NCBI RefSeq assembly: GCF_001042635.1
Contig: NZ_AP012331.1
Location: 2,480,001-2,544,000, forward strand
Source of the DNA: Bifidobacterium scardovii JCM 12489 = DSM 13734
GTDB lineage: Bacteria > Actinomycetota > Actinomycetes > Actinomycetales > Bifidobacteriaceae
Length of the DNA stretch: 64,000 nt
Reading direction: 5' to 3'
Position 1 is the stretch's first letter. Each line of letters opens with the position of its first letter. The notes under the pieces are model-generated. The model ran no database searches, was not told where the DNA came from, and saw nothing but the letters and a program-made list of their open reading frames with translations. Position numbers and translations under genes: made by a program. Positions 22,664-29,970 of the stretch are shown here, piece by piece.

Positions 22664-24997
22664 TCAGTGGTTGTTCGAATTGTTATTCGAATTGTTGTTG
22701 TTCGTGTTGTTGCCGTTCTGCTGGTTATTCGAATTGTTCTGCTGATTGTTCGAATTGCTGTTCGAGTTCGACGAACGCTGCTGCAGCGTGCTGGTCACGC
22801 CCTGGATCGAGGTGACCGTATTGCTGGTCGCCGTGTACTTCGACGACGGTTGCCCGTAATCGTTGTCGATCGGCAACTGCTTGCGCTCGGCGTAGGCGTT
22901 GTTGAACGCCTTCCACGCGGGTGCCGCGATCATCGAACCATCCCACATGGTGCGGTACACGCCGTTGATCGCGACGTTCGCCATACGGTTCGCGTTCGGG
23001 TTCTGCACATCGCCGACCAGCACGAAGGTGGCGATCTGGTTGGGGATGAACCCGCCCGTCGACACGTACGTATCGCCGTTGGTACCGGTCTTTGCGAAGG
23101 TCTTGCGCCCGTTGTCGAGCTGCGCGGAGCCGCCGGCGCCGTCCGGCCGCGTCACGCCCTGGTTGAGCGTGTAGGCGAGCGTCTGGATGATCTCCGGATC
23201 GACGGCCTGGTGGCAGTTGGCCTTCGGCACCTCGAGCTCGGTGCCGTCGTCCTTGGTGACCTTGGTCATCGCGATCGGTGTGCATGCGACGCCGTTGGCC
23301 GCATAGGTGGCGTAGATGTTCGCCATGGTCAGCGGGGAGACGTTCACCGAGCCGATGGTCATCGACGGCGTGTACGACGCGGTCTTGTCGATGGTCTCGC
23401 CGGAGTGCGCGTCGTGGTATCCGACCTCGGTCGCCGCCTTGGCGATCTTGCACAGGCCGATGATCGCGCCGATCGACGCCTGCGTGGTGTTGTGCGAGCG
23501 CACCAAGCCGAGGAAGGGGCTCTCCGGGTTGACCGTGCCCGAGGTCAACGCGTTCTGCACGTCCCACGAGTCGCTGCCGCCGACGTAGTCGTTCACGCCG
23601 TCCGCGGCGCCGGAGCAGTTGAACTCGGTGGTCGGGTATCTGGTGGTGGTCTGCAGGTTCTCGTTGATCGAATGGCCGGCCTGCATCCACGCGATCAGGT
23701 TGATCGGCTTCCACGAGGAACCGATCGAGAAGCCGGCGCCGCCGCCGTCTATCTCGTCGACCGCGTAGTTCTGGGCCGACTTCGTCGGGTCCGTGTCGGC
23801 GGCCGACGTCGTGTCGTAGGTTCGGTTCAGGCCGAAGCCGAGCACCTCGCCGGTGCCCGGTTTCACCGAGGCCATCATGATCTCCATGCCGCTCGGGTCG
23901 TCGGGGGGAATCGTGTTGCGCGCGGTTTCCATCAGCAGGCTGTTGGCGTCCACGTCGAGCGTGGTGATGATGGTCAGGCCGCCCTCCTTGAGCAGCTGGT
24001 CGCGCTCCGCCTGCGTCTTGCCGAAGGCCTCGGAGTTGAGGATCTGCTTGGTCACGTACGAGCAGAAGAAGCCGTAGTCGCCGGCGTACTGGCACCCGGA
24101 GTTCATCTGCTGGATGTTCAGCGTGTCCTGGATCGGCGTGTCATGGGCCTCGTCATGCTCCTTCTGGGTGATGTACCCCTCCTGCAGCATCAGGTCGAGC
24201 ACGATGTTGCGCTGCTTCTGCGCTTCCTTCTGGTTCGCCTCGATCGACGGGTCGTAGTTCTGCGGGTTCTTGGTGATGGCCGCGATCGTGGCCGACTGCA
24301 CGATGTTGAGATCCTTCGCCGACACGTTGAAATAGCGGCGTGCGGCGGTTTCCACGCCATAGAGGCGGTTGGAGCCGAACTGCGCCACGTTGAGGTAGCC
24401 CTGCAGGATCTCCAGCTTGGAGTACTTCTTCTCCATCTGCACGGAGATCAGCATCTCGCGCAGCTTGCGCGCGATGGTGTCCTCGGTGGCGTGGTACTGG
24501 GCTATGGGGTCGTTGCTCTCCTCGGCCTGCACCACCAGCACGTTCTTGACGTACTGCTGGGTCAGCGACGAGCCGCCCTGCATGTCGCGCTTGAGGATGT
24601 AGGTCTGCACGAACGCGCGCAGCACGCCCTGCACGTCCACGCCGGAATGGTCGAAGAAACGGCGGTCCTCACGGGCCACCACGGCCTGGCGCATGTACTT
24701 GGACACGTCCTTGATCGGCACGACGATGCGGTTGTCCTCGTAGAATTCGGTGAGTTTGGTCTTGCCGTCGGACGCGTACATGGTGGACTTCTGCGGCAGG
24801 CTGGTCACGTCGAAATCGATGCCCTCGACCTGCAGAGAAGGCATGACCGCCTGCGCGACCTTGTTCACGCCGAGCACACCGGGCAGGAACAGCAGACTGG
24901 TGACGGCACCACCGGAGACGCACAGCGTCAGGTAGGCCAGAATCAGGGTAAACACGCGTGATACGGTCAGGGACTTCTTCTTGGGCATGCTGCCCAT
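22664..24997 (-). CDS. class A penicillin-binding protein (bifunctional transglycosylase/transpeptidase)
   Basis: It polymerises and cross-links peptidoglycan at the outer membrane face. The 777-residue protein has one N-terminal membrane anchor (about residues 13-40) and a GT51 transglycosylase domain with catalytic Glu110 in REDRRFF and GGSSLTQQ (141-148). The transpeptidase domain has SSWK (Ser427-Lys430), SHN (501-503) and KTG (636-638). Residues 741-777 form an Asn/Ser/Gln-only tail, probably unstructured. The start is either at 24997 or three codons on (MPKKKS); neither has a strong ribosome-binding site. A terminator hairpin follows. Confidence 0.95.
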   Translation of the reverse strand: MGSMPKKKSLTVSRVFTLILAYLTLCVSGGAVTSLLFLPGVLGVNKVAQAVMPSLQVEGIDFDVTSLPQKSTMYASDGKTKLTEFYEDNRIVVPIKDVSKYMRQAVVAREDRRFFDHSGVDVQGVLRAFVQTYILKRDMQGGSSLTQQYVKNVLVVQAEESNDPIAQYHATEDTIARKLREMLISVQMEKKYSKLEILQGYLNVAQFGSNRLYGVETAARRYFNVSAKDLNIVQSATIAAITKNPQNYDPSIEANQKEAQKQRNIVLDLMLQEGYITQKEHDEAHDTPIQDTLNIQQMNSGCQYAGDYGFFCSYVTKQILNSEAFGKTQAERDQLLKEGGLTIITTLDVDANSLLMETARNTIPPDDPSGMEIMMASVKPGTGEVLGFGLNRTYDTTSAADTDPTKSAQNYAVDEIDGGGAGFSIGSSWKPINLIAWMQAGHSINENLQTTTRYPTTEFNCSGAADGVNDYVGGSDSWDVQNALTSGTVNPESPFLGLVRSHNTTQASIGAIIGLCKIAKAATEVGYHDAHSGETIDKTASYTPSMTIGSVNVSPLTMANIYATYAANGVACTPIAMTKVTKDDGTELEVPKANCHQAVDPEIIQTLAYTLNQGVTRPDGAGGSAQLDNGRKTFAKTGTNGDTYVSTGGFIPNQIATFVLVGDVQNPNANRMANVAINGVYRTMWDGSMIAAPAWKAFNNAYAERKQLPIDNDYGQPSSKYTATSNTVTSIQGVTSTLQQRSSNSNSNSNNQQNNSNNQQNGNNTNNNNSNNNSNNH

Positions 24998-25215
24998 TCT
25001 AAGGGGGCGGGTCTACCTAGCCGCCATGGCGGCGCATCACGTAGAATTTCGTTACAAAACCCTCGCGACCATAAGAACGCCTGAACGGAGCCTTGACGCT
25101 CGGGCGTGAACGAGGCACGGTACCGCCCCGCGGGAGATGCGCCGGCGCGTGTTCCCGGCCGGTCCGCGGCCGTTCCGACCGGCCACCCGACCGCCTGGCC
25201 GAGTGCCGAACGCCG

Positions 25216-25935
25216 CTACCGGCGGGAGCGGCGAATCAGCATGCCGGGCTGGTAGATCACGATCGAACGGCCCCTGCGCGTGATCCATCCGCGGTTCGAA
25301 AAATCGGTGAGTGCCTTGTTCACGGTCTCACGTGAGGAGCCGACCAGCTGCGCCATCTCCTCCTGCGTAAGGTCGTGCGGCACCAGCAGCCCCTCCTCGA
25401 CCGGCTCGCCGAACCGGCTGGCCAGGTTCAGCAGCGTCTTCGCCAGACGCGCCGGGACGTCCATGAACACCAGGTCGGCGATCTGCTCGTTGTTGCCGCG
25501 CATGCGCGCCGCCAGCACCTGCAGCATGTCCACGGCCACGCGCGGGTGCTTGTCCAGCCAGGCGAACAGCGCGTCGTGCTCCAGCCACACCACGTTGGTG
25601 CCGTTCACCATGGCCACGGCCGAGGCGGTGCGGGGCCCGCCGTGCGGGTCGAACACCGGGATCTCCCCCAGCACCTCGCCGCGCGCGTGGATCGACAGCA
25701 GCTGCACGCGGCGGTCCGACGACTCCCGGATCAGCTTGACCTTGCCGTCCTCCAGCAGGTACATGCGGTGGTCGGTGTCCCCCTCGCTGAAGATGTAATC
25801 GCCCTTGTCATACGTCGCACGGCGCAGATGCGGCAGCAGCTCCTCGGCCTGATCGGGCGACACCTGCGCGAACAGGACCGTGTGCAACAGCGTGTTGCCG
25901 TCATCGTGTATCGCATTCGGTGTGACTGCGCTCAT
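25216..25935 (-). CDS. Crp/Fnr-family transcriptional regulator
   Basis: The 239-residue regulator has an N-terminal cyclic-nucleotide-binding-type beta barrel (YDKGDYIFSEGDTDHRMYLLEDGKVKL, GEVLGEIPVFDPHGGPRTASAVA) and a long dimerisation helix. The C-terminal winged helix-turn-helix contains LTQEEMAQLVGSSRETVNKALTDF, the Crp/Fnr recognition-helix pattern. The GPRTASAVA segment sits where Crp contacts the phosphate of cAMP, so nucleotide binding is plausible. It resembles the global regulators of other actinobacteria (GlxR-type) in length and style. AAGGAGGGG just before the ATG at 25933-25935 sets the start. Targets are unknown. Confidence 0.92.
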   Translation of the reverse strand: MSAVTPNAIHDDGNTLLHTVLFAQVSPDQAEELLPHLRRATYDKGDYIFSEGDTDHRMYLLEDGKVKLIRESSDRRVQLLSIHARGEVLGEIPVFDPHGGPRTASAVAMVNGTNVVWLEHDALFAWLDKHPRVAVDMLQVLAARMRGNNEQIADLVFMDVPARLAKTLLNLASRFGEPVEEGLLVPHDLTQEEMAQLVGSSRETVNKALTDFSNRGWITRRGRSIVIYQPGMLIRRSRR

Positions 25936-26037
25936 CCACCCCTCCTTGCCACTTGCCGCAGACGCGTTCCTCATTAGACACGTTTTTCGTTGGCTGGTCA
26001 CATTGTAGTCGGTTTGCCTCGCCCCCGCGGGTTCCTC

Positions 26038-27306
26038 TCACCGTTTCCTCAAATATCCGACCAGACGGTCGACGATCTGACCGCGGCTCAGCCCGGTCTG
26101 CGAGCGCAGCGGATCGACCCTTTTGCGCGCCGACCGGACCGCCTTGTCCGACATCTTCTCCGCGGATACGTTGAGGATCCGGCCCATCTTCTCGGCGTCG
26201 ATGTCGTAGGCCATCGTCACGTGGTGCAGCACCGCGCCGACCGGACCGGCGAACCGACGCTGCGCCGCTCCGCCGATCTTGCCGTGCGACGAGGCGATGT
26301 CGTTGATCCCCGCGAACCGGGCGTCGACGCCGAGCCCGCGCAGGGCGTCAATCAGCCACTGGTCGCACAGGCGGTAGGATGCCTCGACGCCGACCCCCTC
26401 CACGAAGGACCGCGGCGCGTACAGCGAATAGGTGATGGTGTTGCCCGGTTCGATGAACATGGCCCCGCCGCCCGTGCACCGGCGGACCACCACGAAGCCT
26501 TCGCTCGCCGCGCGGTCCTCGTGCACCTCGTCGGGCAGGGACTGGAACCGGCCGATGACCACGGCCGGTGCCGCCCACTGCCAGAATCGGACCGTCGGGC
26601 CGCGGCGCCCCTGCGCCACGTCGCGCGACCACTGTTCGTCAATGCGCATCTGCTCTTCGGGGCCACGCGGTTCATCCACGACGACCGTGGGATGCAGCGC
26701 CGCCCAGCGCCGGCGCCATTCGGCCTCCTCGCCGTCATCGTCGCGCGTCCCGTTCTTCATGGGTGCCGGGGCAGGGCTCGCCGCGGGATGCGCCACTGCC
26801 CCCGGAGCCGCGGCCGGAGCCGGGTCCCGGGCTTCACGCCGACCGCTCCAGCCCGACCATGCGCGCGCGAACGCCGCATCGATCGCGGCCGCGTCCGCCC
26901 CGACCAACCGCACCTCCGGATGGCGCGCGATCGCGTACCGTGCCGACTGCCCGCCGAGCAGCGTGCGCTCGATGTCGGCGATCAGCGCGGACGCCGCGTC
27001 GGCATGGTTGCCGGCTGCTTCGTCGCCGCCGGGGTTGTCGGCGTCGTCGACGAAGAAATCGCCGTCCAAACGGCATAATACGGCCGCGTTGCCGTCGCCA
27101 CCCTCACCTGCCGCGGCCTCGGCATTGCGCAGGATGGTGACGCCAACCAGCTTGCCGCCCGGCGTCTTGTATTCGCCGCGGCTCGAATGGCTCCCAGCTG
27201 CCGCGCCGTTCCCGGCCCCGGGACGTGCCATATCGGCCGCCGTCGGCTCGCCGGCCACACCGACGGGATCCACCGTGGCGTGCTCGCCGTCGTTCACGTT
27301 CGTCAT
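26038..27306 (-). CDS. lplA: lipoate-protein ligase, accessory and catalytic domains fused in reversed order
   Basis: It attaches lipoate to target lysines via lipoyl-AMP. The 422-residue protein starts with a low-complexity segment. A small domain follows (about residues 40-120: EYKTPGGKLVGVTI, CRLDGDFFVDD, IADIERTLLG), as in the LplA C-terminal/LplB accessory domain. A Pro/Ala-rich linker leads to the LplA catalytic domain (from about residue 190) with PAVVIGRFQ, RRCTGGGAMF and GKIGGAAQRR. In E. coli LplA the accessory domain is at the C-terminus, so this is a permuted fusion. The ATG at 27304-27306 is preferred; a GTG at 27348 is in frame. The likely substrate in this window is GcvH (33873-34277). 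Confidence 0.85.
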   Translation of the reverse strand: MTNVNDGEHATVDPVGVAGEPTAADMARPGAGNGAAAGSHSSRGEYKTPGGKLVGVTILRNAEAAAGEGGDGNAAVLCRLDGDFFVDDADNPGGDEAAGNHADAASALIADIERTLLGGQSARYAIARHPEVRLVGADAAAIDAAFARAWSGWSGRREARDPAPAAAPGAVAHPAASPAPAPMKNGTRDDDGEEAEWRRRWAALHPTVVVDEPRGPEEQMRIDEQWSRDVAQGRRGPTVRFWQWAAPAVVIGRFQSLPDEVHEDRAASEGFVVVRRCTGGGAMFIEPGNTITYSLYAPRSFVEGVGVEASYRLCDQWLIDALRGLGVDARFAGINDIASSHGKIGGAAQRRFAGPVGAVLHHVTMAYDIDAEKMGRILNVSAEKMSDKAVRSARKRVDPLRSQTGLSRGQIVDRLVGYLRKR

Positions 27307-27486
27307 CTCGTTCACATCGCTTATGGTAGGCGCACCCACACGCCACACTCGATATTCGCTCCCGGCGTGACGGGCAGCCCGGCACCCGGCGACGCCCAGT
27401 CAAGCCACCTGTACGACGCGTCCATCCGCATGCCGCCCATACGGCGGCGTCTCCGCAGCGGCAGGGTGGCCCTCGCGCCAGTGCTC

Positions 27487-27522
27487 GTTCCGCCCTGTCA
27501 CGCCGGCGTGACGGGGCGGAAC
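27487..27522. terminator. terminator of the TM2-protein gene
   Basis: A 36-bp near-perfect palindrome (18-bp arms, one mismatch) sits just downstream of the TM2 gene's stop in its reading direction. Confidence 0.7.
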
Positions 27523-27532
27523 GCTCATCGTG

Positions 27533-28321
27533 TCAGTCGCGCAACTCCACGCCGTGGGCATCGCGATGCCACGGCGACCCGTAGTTCGAGCACAGGATCA
27601 GCACGCCTTCCACCAAGGACCAGATCACGGAGATGGCGGGACCGACGATGACCAGCCAGCCGACCAAGGACAGTAGCAGCTGGGCGATGGCCTTTCCGGT
27701 GTGGCCCAGATAGAAATTATGGATGCCAAGCCCGCCCAGAAAGATGCCGAGCAGCCCGGCGACCAGTTTCTGGCGCGGCACATAGCCCGGCGGCACATCG
27801 GATCCGTACGGCGCGTATTGCTGGCCGTATGCGGGCTGCTGCCCATATTGCTGGTCATATTGCGGCTGCGCGTACTGCTGACCGTACGGGGGCTGGCCCT
27901 GCTGGCCATATTGCGGCTGGCCCTGCTGGCCGCCGGACTGGGCATACTGGTCCTGGTACGGGACCTGCCCGTATGCCTGCTGATCGTAGGCGCTCTGCTG
28001 ATACGGCTGCTGCCCCTCTGCTGGCTGGCCTTCCGCCGGCTGATCGTATGCGGACTGGCCGTATTGCGGCTGCCCGTACGACTGATCCGCTGCCGGCTGA
28101 TCGGTCGGTTGCTGCCCCGGCTGCTGACTTGGCCGCTGCGGATCGGACTGCTGGTACGACCCCGGCTGGCCCGTATCGGGACCACCCTGACCGTATCCGT
28201 ACTGCTGATATGACTGCTGGTACGCACCGGGCTGCTGCCCGGACTGCGCGTATGGCAACTGCGCATCGTACGATGCGTTCTCGTCCGGCTGCTGCGGACC
28301 GCTGTTATTGTGCTCGTTCAT
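27533..28321 (-). CDS. TM2 domain membrane protein with Gln/Tyr/Gly/Pro-rich repeat region
   Basis: The 262-residue protein has two parts. Residues ~1-180 are almost entirely Gln, Tyr, Gly, Pro, Ala and Ser, with many YGQ, YQQ and GQQ units, and look intrinsically disordered and prion-like. Residues ~185-262 are a TM2 domain: KLVAGLLGIFLGGLGIHNFYLG, then a second helix AIAQLLLSLVGWLVIVGPAI, and WSLVEGVLIL. TM2 proteins with Q/Y/P-rich N-termini are common in actinobacteria; the function is unknown. A start ATG at 28319-28321 begins MNEHNNSGPQ. Confidence 0.88.
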   Translation of the reverse strand: MNEHNNSGPQQPDENASYDAQLPYAQSGQQPGAYQQSYQQYGYGQGGPDTGQPGSYQQSDPQRPSQQPGQQPTDQPAADQSYGQPQYGQSAYDQPAEGQPAEGQQPYQQSAYDQQAYGQVPYQDQYAQSGGQQGQPQYGQQGQPPYGQQYAQPQYDQQYGQQPAYGQQYAPYGSDVPPGYVPRQKLVAGLLGIFLGGLGIHNFYLGHTGKAIAQLLLSLVGWLVIVGPAISVIWSLVEGVLILCSNYGSPWHRDAHGVELRD

Positions 28322-28626
28322 GGCTCCACACTATCCGGCATCGCACTCGGCACTCGCGTATGGACACCCTGAAAAATCCCCGAAGATACCCCTACTCGAA
28401 TTGGACCGCCCACCCGAACGACGCACCGGACCGACAATGCGGCGCAGAGGCGAGGACTTGCCCGAATTCGGGCCGGGCACCCGTCGAATCCGAACGAACA
28501 AGCAGCTCGATGACCAGCATGTGGACGGAAGGCACGCGGCCCAGCCGCAGCGAGGGAACCGGACGCGACGATCCATGCCATGATGCGGGCTACCGGTATC
28601 CAGCATCGTACGTTCATACGCCATAC

Positions 28627-28653
28627 CTGGCTCCCCTCTCTGAGGGGAGCCAG
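28627..28653. repeat. GGCTCCC palindromic repeat, short form
   Basis: A 12-bp perfect stem (CTGGCTCCCCTC/GAGGGGAGCCAG) with a 3-base loop in non-coding DNA. Confidence 0.85.
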
Positions 28654-28772
28654 AATTAATCAACGAATGCAACGGCGCGGACCACTGGCGGTCCGTCCCG
28701 TACATGGTTGGCTGGTTGCTCCATCCAACGGAGGCATGCATCACGTATTCGCGGGACGAGCCACCGAGCATA

Positions 28773-28810
28773 ACGGCCGCCGTATCGTTCGATGACGATA
28801 CGGCGGCCGT
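28773..28810 (-). terminator. terminator of leuB
   Basis: A perfect 16-bp stem (ACGGCCGCCGTATCGT and its complement, 28773-28788 with 28795-28810) with a 6-base loop, about 60 bp after the leuB stop. Confidence 0.8.
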
Positions 28811-28871
28811 ATGACGATACACACGGGTCGGACCGCGGCGCGACTGCCGCTTCGGGCCCGACCGGACGGCG

Positions 28872-29903
28872 CTACATGCGCGCGAGGATATCCTTGCCGA
28901 CCTGTTCGGTGGAGCGCACGGTGGAGCCCAGCTCCTCGATGTCCGCCTCCACGGCGGCGTCGATGCGGGCGGCGGCCTCGTCGAAGCCGAGGTGGCGCAG
29001 CAGCATCGCGGCGGACAGGATGGCGGCGGTCGGGTTCGCCTTGCCCTGGCCGGCGATGTCGGGCGCGGAGCCGTGGATCGGCTCGAACATCGACGGATAC
29101 TCGTTGGAGGCGTTGATGCAGCCGGACGCGGAATAGCCCACGCCGCCGACCACGGCGCCCGCCTCGTCGGTGAGGATGTCGCCGAAGAGGTTGTCGGTGA
29201 GGATCACGTCGAACCGGCTCGGGTTGGACACCAGGAAGATCGTGGCCGCGTCGATGTGCTGGTAGTCGTGCGTGACTTCCGGGTATTCCTCGCCGACGCG
29301 GTCGACGATGCGCTGCCACATGTCGCCGGCGTTGACCAGCACGTTCTTCTTGTGCACGAGCGTGATGTGCTTGCGACGCTTCATGGCCAGCTCATAGGCG
29401 TACCGGACCACGCGCTCCACGCCGTATGCGGTGTTGATCGACACCTCGGTGGCGACCTCGGCCGGGGTATCGCGGCGGACCGCTCCGCCGGCGCCGCAAT
29501 ACAGGCCCTCGGTGCCCTCGCGCACCACCACGAAGTCAATGTCGCCCGGGTTGGCGAGCGGCGACGTGACGCCCTTGTACAGCTTGGACGGGCGCAGGTT
29601 CACGTACTGGTCGAGCGCGAAGCGCAGCTTGAGCAGCAGGCCGCGCTCGAGGATGCCGGCTTTGATGCGCGGGTCGCCGACGGCGCCCAGCAGGATCGCA
29701 TCGGTCTTCTTGATGCGCTCCAGTTCGTCGTCGGGCAGGATCGCGCCGTCGCGCAGATAGCGCTCCGCACCGAGGTCGAAGTTCTCGTACGTGAAGTCCG
29801 CAACGCCTTCGGCGGCCTTTTCCAGCGCCTGCTGAGCCCACGGAGTGACTTCCTTGCCAATGCCGTCGCCGGGAATCACGGCGATGTTATATGTCTTGCT
29901 CAT
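28872..29903 (-). CDS. leuB: 3-isopropylmalate dehydrogenase
   Basis: This is the third enzyme specific to leucine biosynthesis, the NAD-dependent oxidative decarboxylation of 3-isopropylmalate. The 343-residue protein starts [19 protein letters not shown] and contains the substrate- and metal-binding elements [32 protein letters not shown] and [23 protein letters not shown] and the C-terminal [18 protein letters not shown] are also present. Other leu genes are not in the window, so leuB is encoded apart from leuCD or leuA. It is 67 bp downstream of the S9 peptidase gene, with a small hairpin between. Confidence 0.96.
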   Translation of the reverse strand: MSKTYNIAVIPGDGIGKEVTPWAQQALEKAAEGVADFTYENFDLGAERYLRDGAILPDDELERIKKTDAILLGAVGDPRIKAGILERGLLLKLRFALDQYVNLRPSKLYKGVTSPLANPGDIDFVVVREGTEGLYCGAGGAVRRDTPAEVATEVSINTAYGVERVVRYAYELAMKRRKHITLVHKKNVLVNAGDMWQRIVDRVGEEYPEVTHDYQHIDAATIFLVSNPSRFDVILTDNLFGDILTDEAGAVVGGVGYSASGCINASNEYPSMFEPIHGSAPDIAGQGKANPTAAILSAAMLLRHLGFDEAAARIDAAVEADIEELGSTVRSTEQVGKDILARM

Positions 29904-29933
29904 AGCACGCGAGACTACTCGCGCGCCACGGCC

Positions 29934-29966
29934 GCGGTGTCCCCCCGCTCAGCAGGTGGACACCGC
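29934..29966 (-). terminator. hairpin between the S9 peptidase gene and leuB
   Basis: A 9-bp stem (GCGGTGTCC/GGACACCGC, 29934-29942 with 29958-29966) directly follows the peptidase stop. It may reduce read-through into leuB. Confidence 0.5.
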
Positions 29967-29970
29967 AGAG

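Larger units (their letters stand above)
28322..28871. other. intergenic region between leuB and the TM2 gene
   Basis: No gene is supported here. It contains one short copy of the palindromic repeat (28627-28653) and the leuB terminator (28773-28810). The promoter of the TM2 gene must lie just above 28321. Confidence 0.6.
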
